A DNA stretch of 64,000 nt from Dipodascopsis uninucleata var. uninucleata (taxonomy: Eukaryota; Ascomycota; Lipomycetes; Lipomycetales; Lipomycetaceae), in NCBI GenBank assembly GCA_030568195.1, contig JAJLTO010000011.1, positions 124,001-188,000 on the forward strand, given 5' to 3'. Each line of letters opens with the position of its first letter. Positions within the stretch are counted from its first letter, which is position 1. The translations under genes and the position numbers were made by a program. A model generated the notes under the pieces. It saw only the letters and a list, made by a program, of their open reading frames with translations. It did not search any database and was not told the origin of the DNA. Shown one piece after another: positions 47,992 through 59,638 of this stretch.

Positions 47992-48936
47992 ATGTCATCT
48001 GCATTAAGAAGACTCCAGCTTATCTCTCATAAATTTAACACAAGAGCGTTCCATATTCATCACTGTTCAAGTATGTCTTTCAAGCTTCCCTCCGGTGCAT
48101 CCATCCCTGTCCCAGGCTTCGGAACTGGTACTAAGTGGTACAAGCCTGGTGACCCATCAATCGATAGAAAGGTCGTCGATGCGGTTGTCTCTGCTCTAAA
48201 GGTAGGGTATCGTCATGTCGACGGTGCTGAGATATACGGAACCGAAGGTGAAATTGGTGTTGCTTTGAAGGAAAGTGGTGTGCCACGGGAAGAGGTCTTT
48301 GTTACCGGTAAGATCTTCCCTCACATCAAAGACCCTAGAAAGGCACTTGAGAACACTTTGAAGTTAATGCAGCTTGATTATTTGGATCTGTATTTGATAC
48401 ATGCTCCGTTCGTTACACAAGAGAAGAATGGAATTTCTCTTGAGAAAGCCTGGTCGACCCTTGAAGAGCTCAAGAAGGAAGGCAAAGTCAAAGACATCGG
48501 TGTAAGCAACTTCGCCATAAAGGATATCGAAAAGCTCAAGACTACAGCTACGGAGAAGATTGCCGTAAATCAGATTGAATTCAACCCTTATCTTCAGAAC
48601 CAAACTCCAGGAATTGTCGATTATTGCTTAAAAGAAGGTATTATACTCGAAGCTTACACTCCTCTTGTTTCATTGTCGCCTTCTGCAAAGGGTGGCCCAG
48701 TCGATCCAGTTGTTGATCAACTGGCCAAGAAATACAGCGTTGAGTCCTCTCAGATCATCCTTAAATGGGTCCTCCAAAAAGGAATTATTCCAATCACTAC
48801 TTCTGCTAAACCTGAAAGGCAGAAATCGAATCTTGATCTAGAGTCTTTCGAGCTTTCTGCCGATGAGATCGCTGCTATTGACGAAGCTGGAAGCAAGAAA
48901 CACCACCGTGCATACTGGACTGACGAATACAACTAA
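47992..48936 (+). CDS. Aldo-keto reductase, YDL124W-like (alpha-keto amide/diketone reductase)
   Basis: The longest ATG-started form (47992) has 314 aa. A second ATG at 48073 (MSFKLPSGASIPVPG) gives a 287-residue protein lacking the first 27. The catalytic tetrad is visible: Asp and Tyr in HVDGAEIYG, Lys in TGKIFPH and His in LYLIHAPFV. The segments HAPFVTQEKNGISLEKAW, VKDIGVSNFAIKDI and QIEFNPYLQNQTPGI match the yeast YDL124W group closely (recalled). NADPH-binding residues are expected in ITTSAKPERQKSNL. The 27-residue extension is Arg/Ser-rich with no acidic residues and looks like a mitochondrial presequence, so dual targeting from two starts is plausible. Confidence 0.9.
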   Translation: MSSALRRLQLISHKFNTRAFHIHHCSSMSFKLPSGASIPVPGFGTGTKWYKPGDPSIDRKVVDAVVSALKVGYRHVDGAEIYGTEGEIGVALKESGVPREEVFVTGKIFPHIKDPRKALENTLKLMQLDYLDLYLIHAPFVTQEKNGISLEKAWSTLEELKKEGKVKDIGVSNFAIKDIEKLKTTATEKIAVNQIEFNPYLQNQTPGIVDYCLKEGIILEAYTPLVSLSPSAKGGPVDPVVDQLAKKYSVESSQIILKWVLQKGIIPITTSAKPERQKSNLDLESFELSADEIAAIDEAGSKKHHRAYWTDEYN

Positions 48937-49429
48937 GCAATTTGCAAAATAATGGGGCAATGTTATTTGATTTTTTTCAATAAATTGCTTAGTAGTACCT
49001 ATTGATAATTAAGTTGTATATCAGCTAGTAATAGTATTATTTTTCTACAATCATTTCAGTCCTATGGAATAGCTTCAATGTAGTTTTTTATATTTTCATA
49101 TTTTTTACATAAATTCTATGTAGTATGGTATATGGTTTACTATATTACTCATTTTATCGTAGATTTCTAAAGACTCAGATTAGTATTAGCTTCTGTTTTT
49201 AGCCTTGTATCATATGCCATGCTATTTCAGACGACTCAAAAAAGGTATTCTAAGATTTTGGGAGGCTACTTTTTTTTTTCCTCTGACGATATAATGTTGA
49301 TTTCATTAAGACATCAATTTGCATAGCTGAACTGCAAAGGACCTACTGATATCGCCTTCATTTCAGTATCAGCGTTTGTAAAGGTCTAGAGGTGAAATAC
49401 AAAAGAGAATCAGATAAATAAAGAGAGTT
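48937..49429. other. Spacer between the reductase and TRL1
   Basis: AT-rich, with a poly-T run near 49270. No gene seen; TRL1 promoter and reductase 3' UTR. Confidence 0.6.
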
Positions 49430-52318
49430 ATGAGTATCACGCAGAACGCAGCTGAATTTGATCATCAACCTTCAAGTTCATCGCCAAACTCATTTTCGTT
49501 AACCAAACAATCAGATCGCCTTCCTCAGGTAAACGAAGATAATTTCGCCTTTTCTTCTAGTGGAGAACCGTCTGGGGCAGATACATACTCAAAAGGCAAA
49601 ATAATAGATTTGCCTTTTGAAAAGATCAGTCTTCCAGAGTCTGCTGCCAAAGCCACCGATGATTTGTTTCGCCAGTTGCTGAACGACACAACAGTCCCTG
49701 ATGGCGCCACCTTGAAAGCATCTAAAGTGAAAATACGGCATTCGGAATTTAGGCTTGGTAATACAGATACAGTTGTTCACGGTTGGAAATTCAACGACTG
49801 GGACTACAAGAAACAGAAGTTGCCTACTTACGCTCGTGGATTGTTCTCTGTTGTCAATTCAGAAGGGAAAATGGAAATTGTGTCCAGAGGTTACGATAAG
49901 TTTTTCAACATCGATGAAACTACCGAAACGAAGGTATGTCTGGGTTGCAATTAATCTTGTTTTTCTTTAGTCACAGAAGGATGTCTAGATACTTGATTTT
50001 GGTCATAGTTAATGTAGCCATCATTAACTAAGTATTATTAATAGTGGTCTTGGATCGAGGAAAATACTATGGGTCCATATTATCTTACGCAGAAAGAAAA
50101 TGGATGTATCATATTTCTGTCTGGACTTCCTGATGGTAACTTGCTGGTATGCAGTAAGCATGCAACAGGATCAAAGAAGGATTCTACAGATGAAAGCCAT
50201 GCAGAAGTCGGTGAGAAATGGGTAGAACGCCATCTCTCGCAGGTTAATTTAACTAAGAGAGACCTGGCTGCTACTCTGCGGCATCTGAATTGTACTGCTG
50301 TTGCTGAACTCTGTGACGATACTTTTGAAGAACATATTTTGGAGTATGAAGGCGATCGAGCTGGATTATACTTGCATGGCCTCAATCTTAACACTCCAGA
50401 TTTCAAAACCTATCCATTTGAAGCTGTTTGCCAGTTAGCGGAATATTTTGGATTTAAACAAACAAAATATCTTATAAAGCAGGATGTGCAAACATTAAAA
50501 TTATTTTTGGACGAGTGCGCTGAGCGCGGTGCATGGGAAGGCTTAGATGTTGAAGGCTTTGTTGTTAGATGTAGGTTCACTAATCCAGAGATAGAGAATA
50601 GCTCTGATTACTTTTTTAAATTTAAGTTTGAAGAGCCATATCTTATGTATCGCCAATGGCGTGAAGTTACTAAGAAGTTACTTAGTGGACATCCTGTGAA
50701 GATTAAGAATCACAAGAAGATAACTGAGCAATATCTGAAGTTTGCGCAAAAGTATTTCAAAGGAAGAGAAGACCTAGCAAACCAGTACAAACAGAACCAT
50801 GGAATTATTGCTCTAAGAAATGCATTCCTCAAAAACGCAGGACTTTCCGGCTCTGACATGATACAGCGAGAAGATGATGAATCCGATACTGAGCTACTAT
50901 TCGAAAATCCTGAATCTGTTGAATATCTGGAGTCTCGTTCAGGTTCACCGGCATCGTTGGAGTATTGTAAGTTCGTCATTGTACCTGTTGCCACTATCGG
51001 TTGTGGAAAAACTACTATTTCTCTAGCATTAGCCCACCTATTCGACTGGGGTCATATACAGAATGACAATATTCCTAAAGGAAAAGGTGCTGCATTAAAA
51101 TTTGCTACGGCTTTACGTGATTCATTAGTCGATCGTCAAGCTGTCATTGCTGACAGAAACAATCACATGTGCCGTGAGCGCCAGCAAATTTATGATGATA
51201 TTTCTAGGCTTTTTCCTATTCAAAATGTGAAGTACATCTGCTTGCATTTTCTTCATGAAGGAAACGATGGAAAAGAGCGAATACGACGAATAACCATGGA
51301 TCGTGTATTGAATCGAGGAGATAACCATCAGTCAATACATGCCGCCTCTGATTCACCTAAACTCGTAGAGAGCATAATGAATGGTTTTTTACATCGATTT
51401 CAATCTGTGGACATGAATCGCAACCCTGATAAAGATATCTTTAATTTAGTCATAAACATTGACGTCAGTGATAAACTGTTAACTTCTTTGACTCATATTA
51501 TTTCCGCTATTCACAAGAAATATCCCCAGTTGATTCCCGAAATTCCTAGAACAGATGTCATAGAAGATGCTATTGACAAAGCTTCAAACTACAAGCCAGA
51601 AATTATTAAGTATGCTCCTAAAGGAAAAGCTACTAAGCAAGGCAGCAACAAGCAATTAAAACAGCGAGGAAAGGTTCAAAGTCAGCTTAGTGGTCAGTTC
51701 ATTCATAGTGCTAAGGAATGTGACCAGCAACAAGAAGATGCAAGGATCAAAGTGCCTGGAAAAGAAGCTCCTGTTACTTATTTTGCTTTGAATATTCCTT
51801 CGGCTGATGAGTTCAAGCAGCAGATTGAACATATGATACAGGAAAAGGGTGCGGATATGAGTTTTTGGAATAAGTTGAAAACTGAAAATAGAATCCAGGA
51901 CTCTTTTCATGTGACACTGGTTCATATTTCAGAAAAAGAAAATCATAAGGATTTATGGTTGTATTATTATGAGCAGATGCTCAACAATAACCTGGGGAGT
52001 ATGAAAGCCCAAGTCAAAGCTTCGAAAGTCATTTGGGATAACCGGGTTATGTGCGTCGCAGTCAATGTCATTCCTTTCATAGACAATTCCAACGGGAATG
52101 AAACTCAGAATCCTGTGGTTAGGCTGATGTCAAACAAGAACTTTCATATCACTATTGGAACTGTAGACCCTACAGTTCCAGCAGTAGAATCAAATTTTTT
52201 ATTGCAGCGCTATAAAGCAGCTGACGCTGGATCCCTTTCACAGGATATATCTACTTGCGATATAAGAGAATACTCTTTAGCGTATGACAATATTCCTGTC
52301 AGTGCTTGTAAATACTAA
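49430..52318 (+). CDS. TRL1: tRNA ligase Trl1 (ligase-kinase-cyclic phosphodiesterase), two exons
   Basis: Exon 1 is 49430-49933 and exon 2 is 50045-52318, with a 111-nt intron (GTATGT donor, CATTAAC branch site, AATAG acceptor). The spliced protein is about 925 aa, longer than S. cerevisiae Trl1 (827) mainly through a Ser-rich N-terminal extension. The ligase domain has RGYDKFFN in exon 1 and the adenylated lysine in KENG (Lys185), then EGFVVR and EEPYLMYRQW. The kinase P-loop is GCGKTT at about residues 487-492. The phosphodiesterase domain carries two HxT motifs, HVTL (His790) and HITI (His869). All three active sites look intact. Trl1 joins tRNA halves after intron removal and splices HAC1 mRNA in the unfolded-protein response (family knowledge). 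Confidence 0.97.
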
Positions 52319-52385
52319 TGGTCATTTATGATTTTTTTCATAAAATTAAAAGTTATTGTACTCTATTTTATCCTCAATTGAATAT

Positions 52386-53832
52386 TTAACAATGAAGATC
52401 TCTACTACCCACTGTCTCCACAGTCATGATTCTTCTTGGACTCGGTGACGATGAATCAGATGGAGGTACAACAATTATGATATCATTGTCACCATCTGTA
52501 AGATAACTATGTTCTGCAAAACCCCAACTTACTGGAGCATCTTGGAAACCATAAACAACAAAGACCATCCACGAATCTCGTGGAATCGTCTTAAGTATAT
52601 CAAGAAAAATTTGGTGAACCATTCTTGAAACTATAAATCCGTCAACAGATACTTTCGTCACGGTATCGGTAGATGGCTCCGAGTCAGAATTACTAAATAC
52701 TCTATAGGTCGAAAGTAAGGAGTCGATTTTATCCGTGGCGTTTAGACGATCACTGTCTAGGGAAAGAAGGCCCGCCCATTCTAATATGTGTTCAATATTT
52801 TCATTAACTACCTCTCTTTCATAACTTGTTTGTTCAGACGCTTTCAATTTCTTAGAAGCAATTGCACTCAAATCTGGGATGTCTTCAAACGGATCAAGTG
52901 GTGGAATAAATACATTACCTAAATCCTTGACTTCTAAGATATTGGTATATTCTGTAAATTGAAAGAGATCTGCGGGAAATTGCTGAAGTTCTGCTGTTGA
53001 ATTTAACGACGAATATATTGCAACTAAAAACGATCTCTCATTCTCAAGAGGTGTGTTTTCCAAAGCCCAGACTAGTCTATCAAACATTTTATTTCCTCTG
53101 ACCATCTCGGGCTTTCGGAGATTATATTCAACATCTATGATGATCAGAATGTAAGTTAGTCGTAAGTATTGAGTAGTACGAAAATTTATTGAGAGGTCGA
53201 CGTACTGTATCGTAGTTTAGAAAATTTAGATTGCTTCCCTAATAAGCCACCTTTTTCGTAAGTTTCTCTTTGTAAACTCATTCGAAGAAAGCCTTATAGC
53301 TCAATTATGTATCAGCAAGTTTATTGTTATAAATTCATATTGGTGCAAGACTCACCATTATATATACAGAAGACGTCTGCAGTATCAATTGCATCTAGTG
53401 AAAGTATAAGACAGTTCTCTGGTAATCGGCATCGTTAATAATAATTATTCTTTAATGAAGCGCATAGCTATTTACCTCTCTTAATAAAACTGTCTAGAAA
53501 TTGTGGTTTCAAAAAGGAAGCCATAGAGGTGGTGACGTGGTAATACTGCCATGTACCACTGTTCTTCTGAAGGCTGTCTATCTTAAGTACATTCTCAATA
53601 TTTGCTTTTGATGTAAAAATTTCTATCTATATCAGATAAAAGAATAATGTCAGCCTATTCATTTGGTATATCGTTACTTTCAAAAAAAATATTTGCAGCT
53701 CACCCGCCGATTGAAATGATGATTTGTGATGACTGTGTGAGGATAAGTTGTTTGATCCTCAGATACCGGACAGAATGTTGCATATGCTTTTGATACGGTA
53801 GCTTTTCTGGCGATATCAAACGAAGTAGACAT
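52386..53832 (-). CDS. RNase P/MRP subunit Rpp40 family (four exons)
   Basis: Minus-strand exons are 53704-53832, 53476-53626, 53356-53418 and 52386-53134. The introns are 77 nt (GTGAGC, GCTGAC branch site), 57 nt (GTAAAT) and 221 nt (GTGAGT, GACTAAC branch site), and all joins keep the frame. The spliced product is 363 aa, the size I recall for human RPP40. The 5' exons give MSTSFDIARKATVSK, then WQYYHVTTSMASFLKPQF, then NCLILSLDAIDTADVF, consistent with Rpp40 proteins. The last exon holds the diagnostic VFVVYGFQDAPVSWGFAEHS, like the human HGFADSPVSW motif, and NDIIIVVPP. Rpp40 is a protein subunit of the RNase P and MRP ribozymes in many eukaryotes (family knowledge). Exon 1-3 choices are mine from splice signals; the 221-nt intron is unusually long for this window and could hide another exon. 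Confidence 0.78.
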
Positions 53833-54423
53833 TCCGTATCTAAAATAAACTATAGATATCTAAGTACTATCTTATTTAATCATCTGTTTATGCCCAGTTT
53901 CAGTGAGAAATGCTACATAATATCGAATAATGACTAGAGTCCTTACAGTTAAAAATTTTGGTGGGTTTCACGCCTCACATACTGCGGCGTGCTCCCCCCG
54001 CAGTATTCATATTGACTAGTGAAGTGGTACTGTAGGAAAACATATCAACAGCAGGAAAATACCTACAAAAATTGCTTTAGTGAATTACGAGACGAATAAC
54101 CCAAGTTCATTTACTAAAGGATCATATATAAACGCACACCAGAACACTCCAAAACAATAATCCTATTTACTAATTCTTGCACAGTGACTTTTCATTCCGT
54201 TTCGAGACTCATCCCGCTTGATTTTCGTTGATCCACCAAAAATGAACAACAGAACTTAACAAAATCTAACGATAACATATATAGATTATAACAATATAGA
54301 GTAAATGAAAAAGCCTAAAACGCCGAAAAAAAGGAGATATCATGGTAAAACCCTGCTCGAGATATTAAACAAGATTACGCAGACAGACATTAAATCAATG
54401 TGTAAATCCGACTAGCATTTACT
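53833..54423. other. Spacer upstream of the Rpp40-type gene
   Basis: About 0.6 kb without a supported gene; Rpp40-type promoter and 3' flank of the next minus-strand gene. A short C-run followed by G (CTCCCCCCGC) near 53991 stands out in otherwise AT-rich DNA. Confidence 0.55.
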
Positions 54424-55269
54424 TTATATCTCGTTCTCGTCCACGATATCCCACGCCTCATCCTCGTAATAAGCATTCCCTGCCTGCAAAGGGAGAGAAT
54501 CATTGGTATACTTCTTAATTTGAGAGAGACTAGTGTCGTCCATGATAAGAACAAAGTCATCGAACTCGTCTTCAACCTCACGGCTAGTAGATGCCTGAGG
54601 CAGCTTCGTATACAGTGGAAGCAAAGAGCTAGCTTCGTCACTATGCATGGGATGCGCAATAAAATCAAGTTCATGAGACTCTTGAGTTGAAACATCGTCT
54701 TCATCAAGCTCCATTGGCAAGCTTAACATTCGACAGAAGTCGACGATAGCACTGTACACAGTTTGGATGTCCTCCTGAAGTGAGCCTTTCTCCGTTTGCT
54801 CACAATTTAGATGACGACTCTGGCCTTCATCATATTCAGCGAGACAGCCACTTCTTTCATTAAATAAACTTCTATCAGTGTTCAAGCTTGAATCATCGTC
54901 CTCCAGATCTAGATCTTCGCTCTCTATGTTGTGACAGACTGTGACAAACTTCGTAACTACCCAGTTTCTAATCTCATTGAGCCTAATAGGTTTAAAATGA
55001 AAGGTAATACCCGACATAAATATTTCGAATCCTTCAGATTGCCCGGAGACACCGGCCCGGATATTCTTGTTCGCTCTTCTATTCAAAATCATATTTCTAT
55101 CTGCGTTCTTAGCTCGCAGAATTGCGTTCACGGATTCACAAAGTCCGTTACAGTCTTCTCCAACATGCATTCTATATCCTATATTATTTGATTTAAAGAG
55201 TTTTAGCTCATCTCTGCTAGCTATTTCACTAGTAGCTTCAGCGGGAAACCCATATATCTCGGCCTCCAT
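54424..55269 (-). CDS. Unknown acidic protein, 281 aa
   Basis: The ATG at 55269 begins MEAEIYGFPAEATSEI. The first 130 residues look folded (FEIFMSGITFHFKPIRL, NWVVTKFVTVCHNIES); the rest is very acidic with many Asp, Glu and Ser. I do not recognise a family. Two short acidic-flanked aromatic motifs near the C-terminus, DDFVLIMDD and EAWDIVDENE, have the form of Atg8-interacting motifs (aromatic-x-x-Leu/Ile/Val), but such short motifs arise easily in acidic sequence. It is divergent from SPT5 across 586 bp. The reading frame and start look sound. Confidence 0.6.
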   Translation of the reverse strand: MEAEIYGFPAEATSEIASRDELKLFKSNNIGYRMHVGEDCNGLCESVNAILRAKNADRNMILNRRANKNIRAGVSGQSEGFEIFMSGITFHFKPIRLNEIRNWVVTKFVTVCHNIESEDLDLEDDDSSLNTDRSLFNERSGCLAEYDEGQSRHLNCEQTEKGSLQEDIQTVYSAIVDFCRMLSLPMELDEDDVSTQESHELDFIAHPMHSDEASSLLPLYTKLPQASTSREVEDEFDDFVLIMDDTSLSQIKKYTNDSLPLQAGNAYYEDEAWDIVDENEI

Positions 55270-55855
55270 GACGTCAGGTAGTACTTTCAGTCAGATCAGC
55301 CTACTTCACATATAAATTATCTGAACGCAATATTGACCTGATCTGCAAGCTGGATAAGAACTCTGGTCAGTAATACTCTTAAGACATCTACAGTTTTAAT
55401 ATATTTAATAGGGATCTAACTTCTCCTATATAGTAGGTAATGTCTCTGAAAATATATCTCTATAACGTATAAAAAGGTCAGTGACCATGTTCATCTTCGA
55501 TCGTCTTAGGAATCAGCTTAGTATCCGACGGGATTGTTTAAGTTAAATAATAGCCAGTACATAATTACAATTGAGGTGTATATCGCACGAATATGGTACA
55601 CCAATATGGCTGGGCTAGGTCTGTTATGCTACCAAAAACCACGAAAAAGCTGACGGGTCAAAATAATTGCAGACTAGCATCCACTTCACAAAAAGTGAAA
55701 TTGATCGCAGAATATACGGCTGTGATTATAAATATCCTTCTTAGGAAGACTAGAGGTCTTTTATTGAGTGTTGCGATAGCTCGGTGAGCGAAAACGCTAC
55801 CGTAAAGGCTCAGAGTGAGAAGTGAATAATAGCCTGGAAAGCCCAACTCACCAAG
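55270..55855. other. Divergent promoter between the acidic-protein gene and SPT5
   Basis: AT-rich, 586 bp, no supported gene. A TATA-like ATATATAG at about 55426-55433 is visible. Confidence 0.5.
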
Positions 55856-58800
55856 ATGTCAACACTCGAGAATATGTTTGACTCCGATCCGGAGGACGAT
55901 ATTCATCATGTCCAACCAGACGATGAGGATATCAGACCAACTAAAAGGGACGCCATGGGAGCCCGACTCTCTAGAGGAAGCGAAAATGATGAAAATGAGG
56001 ATGCAGATCCGCAGGATGGAAGGGAGGTTTATGATAACGAAGTGGATGAAGACGAAGATGACGAGGACGACGAGGATGACGAGGATGACGAGGATGATGA
56101 GGATGACGAGGATGGGGAAGGTGTAAGTATATTTGTAGCATTTTTTCTTCTCAAATTAATCTAGATTGAGATTCCTGTGAAATTCTTGATTTGTACGTGT
56201 CAGCCTGGCAGTCATTAGCAGATTACTGATTCTATAATAATGCATTAGAGACGAAGGAAACGACCTCGACGAGAACGACGAAATCAGTTCCTTGATGTTG
56301 AAGCAGAAGTTGATGAGGACGAAGAGGAACTTGAGGAAGATGATGATGATTTGATTCGCGAGGGTGAGTAAGATTTTAGTTCTGATATAATGAGAGTTAC
56401 TATGAACGGATTTTTAATAGACCCTTCAATATAGACGGATTTATCCAAGACGAAGATCCAGAGGGAGATTTGGAGCGTGTGAATGATAGATTACATCGTG
56501 AAGTTGATCGTCAAGCTGCAGCAATTGCAGATGCAGATGCAGAGCGACTTGCATCCGAGTATAAGGAAAAATATGGCAGGTCCGCTGCTTCTAAGTATCG
56601 TGGTGAGATGAGTGTCGTGCCGCAGCGGCTGCTCGTACCATCAGTAAAGGATCCAAATATTTGGGGTGTGAGATGTAAGGCTGGAAAGGAGAAGGCTATT
56701 GTACGAACGATATGGCGCAAGAAGCTCAGTTTGCAAAATTCAAATGCGCCTCTTCCGATTTACTCTGCGTTTCAGCGAGATAACTTCTCAGGATATGTTT
56801 ATATAGAGGCCAGAAAGATCACTGATGTTGAATATGCACTTAGGGGTGTTGTAAATGTCTATGCCCGTCAAATGATACTAGTTCCGATTGCTGAGTATAT
56901 GGATCTTCTTCGTGTTAATAAGGGTTCTGATATTGAACTTGTTCCTGGATCTTACGTTCGAATTAAGAGAGGAAAATATCAGGGAGATCTGGCTATTGTT
57001 GAGGATTTAAGTGAGAACGGTCTGGAGGCTCAACTTAAAGTCGTTCCACGCTTAGATTATGGAAGAAATCAAGATCCTTTTGCCCAGCTTGGGGACGTCA
57101 AACGTAAGCGCCCAGGCAAAATGACCTCGAGACCTGCTGCTAGATTGTTCAACCCTATGGAGGCAAGAATGAGTGATCCTAAGAACTGGACACAGCGACA
57201 AGCCAAGGAGAATCATTACGTTTTTCAAGGCGAAGAGTATATAGATGGATTTTTGATCAAAGATTACAGAATATCACACCTTATTACTGAGAATGTTGAA
57301 CCTACATTGGAGGAAATTACGAAGTTCTCTTCTTCTCGATCAGACGAAGGCGTCGATCTACAATCACTTGCTCAGAGCTTGAAGCTGGCTTCATCGAACA
57401 CAACTTTCCAACCGGGTGAAAGTGTAGAAGTTCATGAAGGTGAACAGACTGGTGTTACTGGCCGTGTTGTCTCTATAGATCGAGATATTGTTTCCCTTAG
57501 AGCGGATAGCCAAGGGATCAGAGGACAAATCATCGAAATACCGTCTAAGAACTTAAGAAAGAAGTTTAATCAAGGTGATCATGTTCGTGTTATAGGTGGA
57601 AAATATAAGGATGAAACAGGCATGGTAGTTCGCGTTGTTGACGACGTTGTAACCATTGTTGGAGATCTGTCCATGAATGAAATCACTGTGTTTTCTAAGG
57701 ATCTAAAAGAAGCATCCGACACTGGAGGTCAACATTCACTTGGAAAATTCCAAATTCATGATCTCGTCCAGTTGAGCGCAAATAACGTTGCATGCATTAT
57801 CAAAATTGAAAGAGATGCTTTCAGAGTTCTTGATATCAATGGAAATGTACAGACAGTATTACCTTCTGCAATCAGTATGAAGGTCGAGAATAAGTTTAGC
57901 TTTGCAACGGATCGGAATGGTTATGAGATTAGGGTTGGAGATACCGTACGTGATGGGGATGGAGAGCACCAGGGTGTGGTGTTGCATATCTATAGGAATT
58001 TTGCTTTTCTTCATGACCGGTCACAGAACGAGAATGCTGGTGTTTCTCTTGTTCAGACACGCAATGTTACTGCTATTGCTGCAAAGAGTGGAAAAACCGG
58101 AGGTGGTCCTGATTTAACGAAGATGAATCCTAATCTTCAGGTTGGCGGTATGCCTGGATCAATGGCTCCTCCTGCACTTCCAAGACAGGGTGGTCGAGAT
58201 AGAACCTTGGGTCAGACTGTTGCTATTAGGCAAGGTCCATATAAGGGACTGATGGGAATTGTCAAGGACGCCACAGATTCGATGGCTCGTATAGAGCTAC
58301 ATTCTAAGAGTAAGATCGTCTCCATCGAAAAGGTAAAGATCTCGTTCAAAGAGCCTCAGAGTGGACGCTTCATTCCATATCAAGAGTTCATTACACCTAA
58401 GAAAATTCTCAATGGAAGTGCTGCTCCAATGCCTCAGTATCAAGGTAATTCTGGACCTGAATGGGCTGGGCATGCTACTCCTGCTCGTACTCCTGCATGG
58501 GCTGCGAATGACGGTGGACGAACTCCAAGATACAACGACGGTGGACGCACCCCAGCTTGGAACAATGATGGTGGACGCACCCCAGCTTGGAACAACGAGG
58601 GAGGAAGAACTCCTGCATGGAATTCTTCGTCTCGCACGCCGGCTTGGAATGGTTCTCGTACTCCTGCATGGAGTGCTAGTGCGAGAACACCATATCACGA
58701 TGGTGGTAGAACTCCTAAGACTGAAATGTGGAACGAAGAAGCGGCAGCTTCAACTCCCTGGAATTATTCATCCTCATATGGACGAACGCCAGGTGCCTTT

Positions 58801-59025
58801 AATGAACAGCCAGCTCATACCCCATACAGTGGAAATTCTGCACCAACTCCTGATGCTCTTGCTGCACCAACTCCCGGTGCAATTTCCGCACCAACTCCCG
58901 GTAAATGGGACGATGCTGGTACTCCTGCTGTTTATGATGCAAAGACGCCAGGAATTTCGGCATCAACTCCTGCTGCTTGGGGCGATGAAGCAGAGACTCC
59001 TAGATATGCGCCAGCATCCCCTTAA
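55856..59025 (+). CDS. SPT5: Transcription elongation factor Spt5 (three exons)
   Basis: Exons are 55856-56122, 56249-56363 and 56435-59025, with introns of 126 and 71 nt. The product is about 990 aa. The N-terminus is highly acidic, with a repetitive Asp-Glu tract. The NGN domain follows (DPNIWGVRCKAGKEKAIVR, FSGYVYIEA), then KOW modules (ELVPGSYVRIKRGKYQGDLA, HVRVIGGKYKDETGMV, TVAIRQGPYKGLMGIV). The C-terminal region holds a tandem repeat built on RTPAWN with spacing of about 9-12 residues, then further T-P motifs. Spt5 pairs with Spt4 to form DSIF, which clamps RNA polymerase II. The CTR threonines are phosphorylated by P-TEFb-type kinases and the tail recruits capping enzymes in fission yeast (family knowledge). 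Confidence 0.96.
56045..56112 (+). repeat. Acidic minisatellite-like tract in SPT5
   Basis: Repeated GAGGATGAC-type 9-mers encode an almost pure Asp/Glu run in the Spt5 N-terminus. Confidence 0.7.
58510..58725 (+). repeat. Spt5 C-terminal nonapeptide-type repeats (TPAWN)
   Basis: In-frame repeats GGRTPAWNND, GGRTPAWNNE, GGRTPAWNSS, SRTPAWNGS and SRTPAWSAS occur in tandem, flanked by degenerate RTPRYND and RTPYHDG units. Two adjacent units (GGTGGACGCACCCCAGCTTG) are identical at DNA level, so they duplicated recently. Confidence 0.85.
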
Positions 59026-59638
59026 TTTATGCTTGGGTTACTGAAATAAATACGCTTTGTTTTGACTGCAAGGAAAAAATATAAAGTAGGATTAAAAACA
59101 AAAATAAAAAGAAATTCCTTATTCTTTGGGTCTGTTTATGTTACTTATTTTCAGCTTGGTGCTATAATATTTTGTTTCCCTGTGTATTTCTTGTCAATAA
59201 TGATTCTCAGATTAAAACGTATGTAAATATTGACTATATGGTTTTCAATGCTCTTATTCAATCTTTGTTTATAAATTTGTATTACAGCGCTCTTATTCAA
59301 TCTTTGTTAATACATTTGTATTACAGAGACAAAATATTCTAATTCCATGTAGCAGATTAGCCATCGTAAGTCCAATTCTTTGGGAATTAGTAGTTTCGCA
59401 TTTTGCTTACAGTGATTATGTATAATTTCTACTACATGTTTTTAATGGCTGGCGATTCTACAGCTTTATTGGGAGGATTGATAGTTTTTAGATGAGAACT
59501 TTCGAATGTCCATCACAAAAATACTGGTCTTCCTCAAAGTACGAAATTAGGTCCAAATATATCTATCAAATTCAAGGGAACGCTAGTAATCGGTGTGGAG
59601 AGCGAGAAAATAATTGAGCAGCATCTGAGTCCTGCTTT
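59026..59638. other. Spacer between SPT5 and the RNA triphosphatase gene
   Basis: An AATAAA signal at 59045 follows the SPT5 stop. A 39-bp tandem duplication sits at 59250-59327. No gene is supported. Confidence 0.6.
59250..59327. repeat. 39-bp tandem duplication
   Basis: Two copies starting GCTCTTATTCAATCTTTGTT lie head to tail and differ at only a few positions, indicating a recent local duplication in the spacer. Confidence 0.8.

Noticed and set aside
58297-58698. Long antisense frames across the SPT5 C-terminal repeats
   Set aside because: They mirror the repetitive coding sequence and are low-complexity, as expected of shadows of the TPAWN repeat.
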